Positions 1 to 7,856 of a DNA stretch of 49,293 bases are shown piece after piece. Origin of the DNA: Jannaschia formosa (GTDB taxonomy: Bacteria > Pseudomonadota > Alphaproteobacteria > Rhodobacterales > Rhodobacteraceae); contig NZ_QPLJ01000026.1 of the NCBI RefSeq assembly GCF_003340555.1, positions 1 through 49,293 of the forward strand. The letters are read 5' to 3'. The notes under the pieces were generated by a model. It saw nothing but the letters and a program-made list of their open reading frames with translations. It made no database searches and was not told where the DNA came from. Position 1 is the stretch's first letter. The number at the start of each line of letters is the position of its first letter. The translations under genes and the position numbers were made by a program.

Positions 1-150
1 GAGAGCTTCGGCAAAGCCGCGGACAGGATCTCTGACCTCGATTGGCTCGAACGGTGCATGCGGGACATGTCCATGGACGAGGCGCTCTCCACCGTCATCC
101 TCGATGCCCTCGGCCGGTCGGGCTTTCGCGCGCCCTCGCCGTTCGATTGA
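1..150 (+). CDS. C-terminal end of an unidentified protein (cut by window edge)
   Basis: Frame 1 is open from the first base and ends at a TGA at 148-150. It gives 49 residues with an acidic helical stretch (SDLDWLERCMRDMSMDEA) and the end APSPFD. The start lies outside the window, so length and family cannot be judged. Codon use is like that of neighbouring genes. No family recognised. Confidence 0.45.
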   Translation, partial: ESFGKAADRISDLDWLERCMRDMSMDEALSTVILDALGRSGFRAPSPFD

Positions 151-430
151 CGGCATCAAGTCGGCGGCCACGGCTGCCGGATGATCCCGAAGCCCCGTCC
201 TTCAGGGGCGGAGAAGATGTTAATGGGCGGCGATCATCGTGGCCGCGTTCGATCCATGTGCATCGAAGAGGAGTTCGCCGCACACGCCGCGCGCCCCGAC
301 CGCCGCCAGATCGCTGCGGGATCGCCCTCACCGCTGTCGAAACTGCCAAATAGAGGCCTCACCGCCGACGATCCGGGTCCCTTCGGGCGGGCCGGGAGGG
401 CCTGGCACGCATGCCTGGAGGAGGATCCGG

Positions 431-820
431 TCAGGCGTCCGAGACGAGATCGAACGCACCGTGCTTGTCTTCATGTTCGTCCTCGAGAGAGGCGACTGGC
501 CGGGCCGCGCTGGCCGCCGCCTTTGCGATCTCGACGCCCTTCTCCGATCCGGCGGACCGGGCCCGGCGAGGATCGGCATTCGCCGCCGCGAGCAGCGCAT
601 CCGCGTGACAGCGCGCCGGCGCGCAGAAGCAGACGAGGTCTCGGCCGCGCAGCGGTGCCAGGTCGAGCCCCGGCAGGACCTCGCGTTCGAACCGGTCGCA
701 GACGTCGTTGCGCGTGCCGTCCGGGCCGATCCTGAACGGGTTCCCCCAGGGCGAGCCGCGCCCGACATAGACGGCGTCGCGGGGCGCCGTGCAGGCGCGC
801 TTGTTGTGGACTTTCGGCAT
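431..820 (-). CDS. DUF4326 domain-containing protein
   Basis: The product has 129 residues. Its first two thirds match the DUF4326 pattern: a short N-terminal strand, then VYVGRGSPWGNPF at about residues 18-30, then the Cys/His motif VCFCAPARCHADAL. The function of the family is unknown; the conserved cysteines and histidine suggest a metal site or a fold-stabilising cluster. The last 45 or so residues are Ala/Glu-rich and look like an unconserved tail. The start is supported by GGGAGGA about 5 bases before the ATG. DUF4326 genes are often found on phages, plasmids and islands, which fits this setting. The 98 bases between it and the PIN toxin gene hold nothing recognisable. Confidence 0.75.
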   Translation of the reverse strand: MPKVHNKRACTAPRDAVYVGRGSPWGNPFRIGPDGTRNDVCDRFEREVLPGLDLAPLRGRDLVCFCAPARCHADALLAAANADPRRARSAGSEKGVEIAKAAASAARPVASLEDEHEDKHGAFDLVSDA

Positions 821-918
821 GGGGTCCTCCCGGTTCGGATGGAATGTTCGGCACGATCTCGAGGCCCTGGCGCAGGACCTCGAGCGTTCCGACGGCCGTG
901 AGGCGCTTGGCGAGTTGC

Positions 919-1524
919 TCAGGGTTCGGGAAGCCAGGAGCTTCCTCCCTCAGTTTGCCGATCCAGCCCGCCTTCCGGTTCCGCGAGCTGCCGTGCATCC
1001 TCCAGGGTCCGGCCAGGGCCGCTCGGAATTCGCATCCTGTCGACGATCTCGGCAGCCGATGGGATCAGCCCGGCCCTCTCCATCCCGTGAAGCAGGCCGA
1101 TCGTGCCGAGAGCGTGAACGCCTGGCTCGGGCAGGAAGCGGCGCCGCATCGCCTTCATGTCCTCCGACAGGATCAGCACAGGGTCGCCCGCGGCGATCCA
1201 GGAATCGAGCCCTTCCTCGGAGGTCATGAAATCCGTCATCGCGATCTCGCCTGCGTTCCGCTTCGGCGGTTCGCCACGTGCGCGACGCGCGCGCTCGGCG
1301 CGCCCGGTATCGGTCTCGACGATCTCGAAGGGAGGAGTGTTCTCCTCGATGAAGGCCCCGACCTCGCGGTCCTTCCGGTAGCTTCGATCCCCTGTCATCT
1401 CGTCGAAGACGGCGTCCACGACAACGATCGGCATGTCGAGCCGTAGCAATAGGTCGAGCGCGTCAGCCACCCAGAGCGAGTTGAACGGTCCGGCATCGGG
1501 AACGAGGATCCGGCAGCGCCTCAT
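919..1524 (-). CDS. PIN-domain toxin (VapC-like RNase)
   Basis: This is the predicted toxin of a type II toxin-antitoxin pair. The protein has 201 residues and opens with RILVPDAGPFNSLW, the first PIN acidic residue in its usual place. Later come an NAGE motif with the central glutamate and DPVLILSEDMKAM with the distal aspartates. These residues bind Mg2+ in PIN ribonucleases, which usually cut tRNA or mRNA. The start at 1524 is chosen because it forms a 4-base ATGA overlap with the antitoxin stop; an upstream in-frame ATG at 1539 is possible but lies deeper in the antitoxin gene. It is longer than a typical 130-140 residue VapC, with a C-terminal extension of about 60 residues. Confidence 0.75.
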   Translation of the reverse strand: MRRCRILVPDAGPFNSLWVADALDLLLRLDMPIVVVDAVFDEMTGDRSYRKDREVGAFIEENTPPFEIVETDTGRAERARRARGEPPKRNAGEIAMTDFMTSEEGLDSWIAAGDPVLILSEDMKAMRRRFLPEPGVHALGTIGLLHGMERAGLIPSAAEIVDRMRIPSGPGRTLEDARQLAEPEGGLDRQTEGGSSWLPEP

Positions 1525-1853
1525 GCGGTCGCGCGCCACAAGGCCACGAACTCTTCAGCCTGCGCCTCGATCTCGTGACGCGGAGGGATTGGCATCGGTA
1601 CGTCCCGCGCGGCGGCATGAACGAGAAGCGCCGCGCCGTCCCGCAGACCGATCCTGCGACAGGCCTCCTCGGGGGAGATCCGTCCCTCCGACCAAAGCAG
1701 GAGCGCGTCCCGGGCCCCGACCGCTTCCTCGCGCGTCAGAGCTTCCAGGTGGGACTGGATGAGCTTCGTCATGGTCGTGCCATGCGCCGCCGCGTAGGCT
1801 CGGGTCCGAGCGATGAGCTCCTGGTCAAGGTTGATGGTCGTGTTCCGCTTCAT
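1521..1853 (-). CDS. Antitoxin of the PIN toxin (DUF6364/RHH-like)
   Basis: This gene lies upstream of the PIN toxin and encodes 110 residues starting KRNTTINLDQELIARTRAYA. That beta-strand plus helix pattern is typical of ribbon-helix-helix or DUF6364-type antitoxins, which bind both the toxin and their own operator. The C-terminal half (about residues 50-110) would wrap the toxin. The start at 1853 is preferred to an in-frame start at 1922 because family members begin with M-K-R/x-N-T-T, and because the ATG sits inside a perfect inverted repeat that is probably its own operator. No normal Shine-Dalgarno sequence can be placed: GTGAG lies directly against the ATG, so the mRNA may be leaderless. 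Confidence 0.75.
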   Translation of the reverse strand: MKRNTTINLDQELIARTRAYAAAHGTTMTKLIQSHLEALTREEAVGARDALLLWSEGRISPEEACRRIGLRDGAALLVHAAARDVPMPIPPRHEIEAQAEEFVALWRATA

Positions 1854-1874
1854 CTCACATATGTATGTGAGATG
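1851..1874. promoter_or_regulatory. Palindromic operator over the antitoxin start codon
   Basis: CATCTCACATA and TATGTGAGATG form perfect 11-base arms around a 2-base spacer. The antitoxin start codon is the outer three bases of one arm. Type II antitoxins commonly repress their own operon by binding such a palindrome. That this one is the operator is inference from position and symmetry. Confidence 0.65.
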
Positions 1875-2280
1875 TCCGGCTTGCGCAACACGCGGGGTCG
1901 GAGCCGGGGCCGAAAGCGCCATCAGGCTTCATGGGCACCAGGAGGCATCATGGGCTTTGAATACGACACTGCGTAGTCGTATCTGCACGACACAGGAGTT
2001 CACGATCCGCTGACAGAGCTTCTCCGCCTGACCTTGGTCAGGTCGAACCGTAAGGGTAGATAAGCCGCAAGGCGAAGAGGTCGCGGAGATAGCCAAGGGG
2101 TCCCACGGGGCCCCTTTGGTGTCTTTATGGGGCGCGATACTTCACCAGGCGTCCCTCGCGCGCTGCGCCGACGACGGCAGCAAGGCTTGTTTTGATACCG
2201 TTCAACTCCGCCTTGGGGTGGGCGCTCTCGACGAAGAGCTGAAGCTGAGAGCGCGAGCGGCTCCGACCGCCCCGGCAGCC
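1875..2280. other. Gene-free stretch with one hairpin
   Basis: No convincing gene on either strand; the open frames here have no family-like sequence. The only structure seen is a hairpin: CCAAGGGG at 2093-2100 pairs with CCCCTTTGG at 2111-2119 with a single bulge, followed by TGTCTTTAT. It could terminate plus-strand transcription weakly, but no plus-strand gene lies before it. Confidence 0.35.
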
Positions 2281-2790
2281 TTACTCGAAGACGAGATCCT
2301 CTTCCGTCACGGGCACGAAGCTGCCCTCGGGCGCGCCCTGGCCGACCTCACCGGCCCGCCAGGCGTCGAGATACCTCTGCACGGTCTCGAGCCCGTCCCG
2401 ACCACCATTCAGGATCGTCTCCATCGGCGAGGCCCCGGCGAAGGCGGGTCCGTCATGGGCGCCGCGCATCCAGGTCATGGCCTGCGCCCGGTCCTCGAAG
2501 AGGGTGGCCAGCGCCTGCTCGATGGCGATCACGGCCGATATCCGGGTCAGCGTGTCGTGGGGCAGGGACAGCGGCGCCTGCACACGTGCCGCGCGCGTCC
2601 ATTCGTCAAAGGTCGACCTGTCCGGCTGGCCGAGCAGGGCGAGACGCTCCCGCGCATCCATCTCCCAGGCATCGGCGATGGCGTGGAATGCCCGCAGGCC
2701 GGGTCCGCCGAGGCGCGCGCGGTCCTCCGGGGTGATCTCCCGGGGAAGGGTGGCCTCCTCAGGGATCTCCGGGGGTCTTTCGTCGGTCAT
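2281..2790 (-). CDS. MbcA/ParS/Xre-type antitoxin (DUF2384), no partner seen
   Basis: The product has 169 residues. The C-terminal part, about residues 115-150, reads AFAGASPMETILNGGRDG followed by VQRYLDAWR. This is the toxin-binding DUF2384 signature of MbcA/ParS/Xre antitoxins, which pair with RES-domain NAD-degrading toxins. The middle region contains the helical segments that would form the DNA-binding part. A RES toxin is normally encoded next to it, but none is present on either side: the 3' side is gene-free to 1874 and the 5' side holds a broken glxA. AGGAAGAG lies upstream of the ATG. It may be an orphan left after toxin loss, or may act with a distant partner. Confidence 0.7.
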   Translation of the reverse strand: MTDERPPEIPEEATLPREITPEDRARLGGPGLRAFHAIADAWEMDARERLALLGQPDRSTFDEWTRAARVQAPLSLPHDTLTRISAVIAIEQALATLFEDRAQAMTWMRGAHDGPAFAGASPMETILNGGRDGLETVQRYLDAWRAGEVGQGAPEGSFVPVTEEDLVFE

Positions 2791-2923
2791 TGGCGGTCTC
2801 TTCCTGGGGAAGGGGAATGCATCTCAGGATGGAATGGTTCTTCGTAGTTCATGATCGGATATTTTCCTGAAAAGGGCACGCGGCTCCTACCGCGGGTCCA
2901 GGTGCGATGGTCCAGGCACAGGA

Positions 2924-3958
2924 TCAGAAGTCACGGGCAGGCCATCCCGTCGTCCTGAACCGCGCCCGGTAGGCTCCGGGCGTGATGCCGACCTTCTTCT
3001 GGAACGAGCGCAGGAGCGCGTCGACCGAGCCGTAGCCGGCCTCGAAGGCAATCCGGTCGAGCGCGTGGGAGGTCTCCTCGAGCAGCGTCTTCGCGCGGGT
3101 GAGCCGGGCGTCCTCCGCGAACCTCGCAGGCGTCGTTCCGGTGGCTGAGGCGAAGGCCCGGAGGAAGGTCCGTTCGCTCATGTTGACGAGGGCGGCCAGG
3201 TCCGGGACCCGTCGGCCCTCGCCATGGAGATGCCCGGACGGATCCTCGAGGATGCGCGCGGCCAGTCGCCTGATGGGGTCCGGCCCGCTCGAGGGCAGGT
3301 TCAGCCCGGCCCCGAATTGCGCCTAGCCACCCGGACGGCGCAGGAACAGGACAAGCTCGCGCGCGACCGAAAGGGCGATCCGGGCCCCGTGATCCTCCTC
3401 GATGAGCGCGAGCGACAGGTCAATACCCGCGGTCACGCCGGCCGAGCTGTAGAAGGGCGGGTCGGAGACGTAGATCGCGTCGGCGTCGAGATCTACCTGC
3501 GGGAAGAGCGCACGGAAGCGGTCGGCGGCGTTCCAGTGCGTCGCGGCACGACGCCCATCGAGGAGGCCCGCCGCGGCCAGCACGAAAGCGCCGGTGCAGA
3601 TCGACACGACGCGGCGGGCGCGCGACGCCTGCACGCGAACGACGTCGAGCGTCGTCCCCGCATCCCGGGCTGCCAGCATCGCCGCTTCCGATCCGCCGCA
3701 GATCACCAGCGTGTCGATCGGCTCGGAGAGGCTCGCGAGGGGCACGGCCGGCCCCAGCGACAGCCCTGCATGGGTGCCGATGGACGACCCGTCCTCCGAG
3801 CAGAGAACGAGGTCGTAGGCGGCCCCGAAGCGGGTCGATACCGCGAAGGCCTCCATCGGCCCGGTCACGTCGAGGCTTTGCACTCCCTCGAGGGCGAAGA
3901 AGGCGACCCGGCGCGGTCGGGCTTCGCCGCGTGGCGGATTATGCGGATCATATGTCAT
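2924..3958 (-). pseudogene. GlxA-family AraC regulator, interrupted by an in-frame TAG
   Basis: The first part (3958 to 3323) is a DJ-1/PfpI-like sensor domain with VVSICTGAFVLAAAGLLDGR, as in GlxA-type AraC regulators. It stops at a TAG at 3325-3323 exactly where the family has FLRRPGGQAQF; here it reads FLRRPGG-stop-AQF. The same frame then continues without another stop through a linker and a complete AraC double helix-turn-helix (RTFLRAFASATGTTPARF, then AFEAGYGSVDALLRSF) to 2924. A single C-to-T change (CAG to TAG) explains it. The downstream fragment has its own ATG at 3181, but that lies inside the first HTH. The gene is divergent from the exported DJ-1 protein, which it may once have controlled. 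Without suppression only a sensor fragment without DNA-binding domain is made. Confidence 0.85.
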
Positions 3959-4007
3959 TTCCGCCAAGGTAGCGCGCCTCTATCCCCGGCGCAAACAGGA
4001 GATCCCC

Positions 4008-5111
4008 ATGAGCCGCCGACTGACCGTTCTCTTGATCCTCATTCTGGCCGCCGCCCCGGCTGTCTTCCTTCGCGCCGGCGGCGCGGAGCCCGAAGCGCGT
4101 CCCATGCCAGCTACCGAGCCGCCTCGGTTGCGTGCGCCCGAAGGGGAGCGCCGGCTCGTCGTCCTGCTCGCGGACAATGCCGGGACGGAGACGACGGACC
4201 TCCTGGTTCCGCATGGCATCCTCAAGCGCAGCGGTGCGGTCGATGTGCTGATCGTCGCGACGGAGGACGGGCCGGTGGAGCTCATGCCCGCGCTCACCGT
4301 CCTGCCCGACATGACCGTATCCGAGTTCGAGGACGCGCATCCCGACGGCGCCGACGCGGTCGTCGTCCCGGCCTTCCACAGCCGCGGGACGAAGGCCACC
4401 ACCGCCTTCATCCGGGAACAGGCCGCGCGAGGCGCTATGGTCGTCTCCATCTGCGAGGGCTCCGAGCCGGTGGCGCGCGCCCGCCTCTTCGACGGGCGGG
4501 CCGCGACGACGCACTGGTTTGCGCAGAACCGCATGGCCCGGCGCCATCCGGAAGCGACATGGGTCCGGAATGCGCGATACGTGATCGACGGGCCGGTGAT
4601 GGCTTCCTCCGGCGTCTCCGCTTCGGTGCGGGTGATGCTCGGGCTTCTCGAGATCCTGGCAGGCGGGACGGTGACGCGCGACACGGCCGCAGGTCTCGGT
4701 CTCGAGGCATGGGGTGCCGAGCACGACAGCAGCCGCTTCTCGCTCGATGCCGGAAAGATCGGCCTTGCTGCGGGCAATGTCCTGGGCGAGTGGCGACACG
4801 GAGTTCTGGAGGCCCCGGTCTCCGACGGCTTCGACGGCGTCACCTTCGCGCTCCGGGCCGATGCGTGGTCGCGCACCTACCGCTCGCGCCTCATCGCAGG
4901 AAACCCCGCCGGCCGCGCCATCTCCGCCGAGGGCGTGACCTTCCTGACCGAGGCCGATCGAGGTGGCGACGCCCGGATTGCGCCGTCCGCAGGCGCGCCC
5001 CTGGCCGCACTCGATGCCAATCTCGATGCGATCGCGGGGCGCTACGGTCGCCGGACGGCGGCCTTCGTCGCGGCACAGCTGGAGTATGTCTGGCCGGGAG
5101 CGGCGCGTTGA
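4008..5111 (+). CDS. Exported DJ-1/PfpI family protein
   Basis: The product has 367 residues. Residues 1-25 form a signal peptide (LTVLLILILAAAPAVFL). The DJ-1/PfpI fold covers about residues 45-230 and includes MVVSICEGSEPVARARLFDGR, where the nucleophile-elbow Cys of the family stands in ICEGS. The C-terminal 120 residues are unassigned. The start is fixed by CAGGAG 7 bases before the ATG. It lies 49 bases from the divergent GlxA-type pseudogene, whose sensor domain is of the same fold. Similar pairs of an exported DJ-1 protein and a GlxA regulator occur elsewhere. Enzymatic activity (deglycase, amidase or none) cannot be told from sequence. Confidence 0.7.
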   Translation: MSRRLTVLLILILAAAPAVFLRAGGAEPEARPMPATEPPRLRAPEGERRLVVLLADNAGTETTDLLVPHGILKRSGAVDVLIVATEDGPVELMPALTVLPDMTVSEFEDAHPDGADAVVVPAFHSRGTKATTAFIREQAARGAMVVSICEGSEPVARARLFDGRAATTHWFAQNRMARRHPEATWVRNARYVIDGPVMASSGVSASVRVMLGLLEILAGGTVTRDTAAGLGLEAWGAEHDSSRFSLDAGKIGLAAGNVLGEWRHGVLEAPVSDGFDGVTFALRADAWSRTYRSRLIAGNPAGRAISAEGVTFLTEADRGGDARIAPSAGAPLAALDANLDAIAGRYGRRTAAFVAAQLEYVWPGAAR

Positions 5112-5167
5112 TGCCGGGCCCTGATGCCCGGTGCGCGCGTTCGCGATCTGCGTCCCCGAGCGTCGTG

Positions 5168-6151
5168 TCACGATCCGAAAACCGCCGACCCGCCATCGCG
5201 TGCCGCCATCCGAGCGGGGCCGTAGGCATCCCGGTCGTGCGGCGCGTCCCAATCGATCTCCGGCAGGCTCGGCAGGATCGGCGATGCGCTCCTGCCATCG
5301 TTGAGATAGGCCGGCTCGACCATCCGTGGAAAATCCACCGTCGAGCGGATGCCGGGATCGGAAATGAGGTCCCGTACGTAGCCCCAGACATGCGGAAGAT
5401 CCCGGACTCGCAGTCGGCTGCATCCGAAGAGGAAGTGGTAGACAGGGTCGAACCGCACCAGCGTCGGGAAGAGCCGAAGGTCCGAGAGCGTGAGAAGGTC
5501 GCCATGCAGGAAGCGCGTCCGCGCGAGACGCCTCTCGAGCCAGAGAAGCGTCTCGAAGACACCCTCCGCCGCCGCGTCGAAATTTGCCTGAGATCTTGCG
5601 AAGCCGGCCTTGTAGACCCCGTTATTGAGCGTGTCGTAGATGTGTGCGTCCGTCTCGGCCATCGCCGCCTCGAGCCCAGGCGGCGCGAGCGTCGTGTCTC
5701 CGAACGCCCGGTCGAAGGCGAGGAGGATGTCGGCGGACTCGTTCGACACGATCATCCCCGCCTCGACATCCCAGAGAACCGGAACGGTCGAGCGGCCGGT
5801 ATGGCGCGGATGCCCGTGCGCGTAGAGCTCGTGCAGGTGCCGGATCTCTCTCTCCGTGCCCGGGATCTTCCAGTGATCGCCGCCGGCAAGCGCATATCCC
5901 TCGACGCGCGCGCCGTGCGCCAGATGCACCGGAAGCGCGTCCATGCGTTTCACGGCAAGAACGAGGCGCGCGCGGTGGGACCAGGGGCAACTGTCCGATG
6001 CGATGAGGAGGAACCTTTCCGGAGTCCGCCGGAGCCGGTCGACGACCGGTTCATCATTCGCTCCTTGAAAGGGGCTTGTCGCCCGCTTGTAGCCGCCTTC
6101 GGACCAGATACGGTCCTCCTCGCTCCATTTCCCGTCGATCAGCATGCCCAT
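5168..6151 (-). CDS. Xi-class glutathione S-transferase (glutathionyl-hydroquinone reductase)
   Basis: The product has 327 residues, the normal length for this family. It carries the SDSCPWSHR motif with catalytic Cys55, and the C-terminal helical domain contains HGDLLTLSDLRLFPTLVRFD and the DPVYHF segment typical of Xi-class enzymes (YqjG/Ecm4 type). These cytosolic enzymes reduce glutathionyl-hydroquinones to hydroquinones with glutathione, in quinone or aromatic degradation and redox protection. AGGAAGGG lies about 8 bases before the ATG. The gene is divergent from a LysR regulator 93 bases away, the usual arrangement for a LysR target, so control by that regulator is likely. Confidence 0.88.
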   Translation of the reverse strand: MGMLIDGKWSEEDRIWSEGGYKRATSPFQGANDEPVVDRLRRTPERFLLIASDSCPWSHRARLVLAVKRMDALPVHLAHGARVEGYALAGGDHWKIPGTEREIRHLHELYAHGHPRHTGRSTVPVLWDVEAGMIVSNESADILLAFDRAFGDTTLAPPGLEAAMAETDAHIYDTLNNGVYKAGFARSQANFDAAAEGVFETLLWLERRLARTRFLHGDLLTLSDLRLFPTLVRFDPVYHFLFGCSRLRVRDLPHVWGYVRDLISDPGIRSTVDFPRMVEPAYLNDGRSASPILPSLPEIDWDAPHDRDAYGPARMAARDGGSAVFGS

Positions 6152-6244
6152 GGCGTCGCCCTTCCTGAACTCGCCTCAGCTTAGCCGCCTCGAGCCGTCC
6201 CCGTCCGTTGCCAAAGCCTCCGGCATCGGTGCATCCTGAGCACC

Positions 6245-7141
6245 ATGCGCGACCTGCCTCTTACCTCCCTTCGCGCCCTGGCCGCCCTTCACCGGTCGGG
6301 CGGCGTCCGCGCCGCCGCGCGGCTTCTCGGTGTAACGCATTCGACCGTGAGCCGGCAGATAAGGGATCTCGAGCGCTTCTACGGCGTGCCCCTCGCCGAG
6401 GCGGAGGGACGCGGCCTGATCCTCACGCCTGAGGGCGCGGCCCTGGCCGGGACCGCGTCGCGCGCGCTGGAAGAACTGGAGGCAGCCTCCATGCGTCTGA
6501 AGGAACGGCGCGGACTTCGCACCGTCACTATCGCGACGACGGCCTCGGTCGCGGTTCGCTGGCTCCTCCCGCGTCTTTCGCGCTTCCGCGAAGAGAACGG
6601 CGGGATCGAAGTCTCCGTTCTCACCGAACAGCGTCTCGTCGATCCGGATGGGGAGAATGCCGACATCGCGATCCGGCAGAGCGTCGAGCCGCGGAGCAGG
6701 GTCTCTGCTCTGCCGCTGATGGACGACGCGATCTGTCCCGTCATCTCCGCCCGGCACCCGGATGCGGAGCGAATGATGGACTGCCTGCCGCCGGACGCAG
6801 CCCTTCTTCATGATCGCGACCCGGAGACGACATGGGCACGTTGGCTCGAAAGACACCCCGCACCCGGCGTCGATGCGTCGAAGGGAGCCCGGTTCACGTC
6901 GTCGGATCTCGTGATCAGTGCGGCTTCGGCCGGCCTGGGCTATGCGCTGGCGCGTGAGCGCCTTGTCATGGACGACCTCGCCGCAGGCCTCGTCATGCGC
7001 CCATTCAGATCCGAAAGGATCGAGCTTGGAACGGCATACTGGTTGCTCCGCGCGGACCGGACCACGGCAAGCAACCGAAGCGTGGACGCCGTCTCGGACT
7101 GGCTCCAGAGAGAAGCGTCGGAGCTGACGGTCACCGTCTGA
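6245..7141 (+). CDS. LysR-family transcriptional regulator (GcvA-like)
   Basis: The product has 298 residues. Residues 1-65 are the winged HTH (LTSLRALAALHRSGGVRAAA then LLGVTHSTVSRQIRDLE), followed by the two-lobed effector domain. The pattern RWLLPRLSRF and DIAIRQS is that of the GcvA branch. The start has no strong Shine-Dalgarno sequence. It is divergent from the glutathione transferase and probably activates it in answer to a small ligand, perhaps a quinone; the ligand is a guess from the neighbour. Its 3' end overlaps the converging hsdM remnant by 11 bases. Confidence 0.85.
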   Translation: MRDLPLTSLRALAALHRSGGVRAAARLLGVTHSTVSRQIRDLERFYGVPLAEAEGRGLILTPEGAALAGTASRALEELEAASMRLKERRGLRTVTIATTASVAVRWLLPRLSRFREENGGIEVSVLTEQRLVDPDGENADIAIRQSVEPRSRVSALPLMDDAICPVISARHPDAERMMDCLPPDAALLHDRDPETTWARWLERHPAPGVDASKGARFTSSDLVISAASAGLGYALARERLVMDDLAAGLVMRPFRSERIELGTAYWLLRADRTTASNRSVDAVSDWLQREASELTVTV

Positions 7142-7856
7142 CCTCGTGTTGCGGACGTTCTGGGCGCGGACGTCCTGAGAATCCAGGAAAGCCGGTCGAG
7201 CAGATTTGCCGCGAGAGGCGGTGTCGCGGAAGGAGGCGCGGAGGGTCGGCGTCGGTGGCGATCAGCAGGTCCACGAGAAGGCGGACGACCTCGCGCGGCG
7301 TGAAATGCTCCCCCGCCGTCTCGTTGGAGATCTCCGAGAAGCGGCGGATCAGCTCCTCGAAGAGGTAGCCCATCTCGAGGTTGGAGACCGTGTCCGGATG
7401 CAGGTCGATCTGGCAGAGCCGGTCGAAGGCGGGCCAGGGCAGCTCGGCCCCGTCGAGCTTCTTGAAGATCTCGGTGACCTCGAACTTCTCGATGAAGATG
7501 TCCCGGACCTCGGCGTTGAAGCCCGCCACGTAGTCCACGAGGTTGGCGCGCAGCTGGCCGGCATCCTGCTCGCGCATCGTCGCGAAGGTGAAGCGGCTCG
7601 CGTTGAAGACCTGCCCGCCGGCGCCGGCCGTGTCCGCCAGGATCATGGTCCGGGTCGCGTCGTCGATGCCGGCCGGCAGGCCTCCGGCCGTCCTGAGCAC
7701 GGCCTCCTTGGTACCCTCGAGCAGGCAGTCGAGGCGCCGCAGGATCACGAAGGGCAGGACGATCTTGCCGTAATCCGACTGTCTGAAGTCGCCGCGCAGG
7801 AGCTCGGCCAAGGACCAGATGAAGCCCACATGGGTGGAAATCGTGTCGCGGCTCAT
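7131..7856 (-). pseudogene. hsdM: 5' fragment of a type I restriction methylase gene (hsdM)
   Basis: The start RDTISTHVGFIWSLAELLRG and the following 190 residues are the N-terminal HsdM helical domain, up to ETAGEHFTPREVVRLLVDLL, where the S-adenosylmethionine-binding domain begins. After ATDADP the sequence becomes unrelated and stops at 7131. The SAM motif (TAGTGG-like) and the NPPF catalytic motif are absent, so the product of 241 residues cannot methylate DNA. Neither hsdS nor hsdR is present. The start is set by a 4-base ATGA overlap with the upstream AAA ATPase, so the two were translationally coupled. The breakpoint lies near 7245. Confidence 0.8.

Noticed and set aside
3224-6184. A 986-codon open frame on the plus strand
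   Set aside because: It runs antisense to the GlxA-type gene and the glutathione transferase and out of frame over the DJ-1 gene, is Arg/Pro-rich, and has no domains. It is open only because of high G+C.
7131-7856. Functional type I methylase subunit
   Set aside because: The SAM-binding and NPPF regions are missing, and no hsdS or hsdR is in the window.
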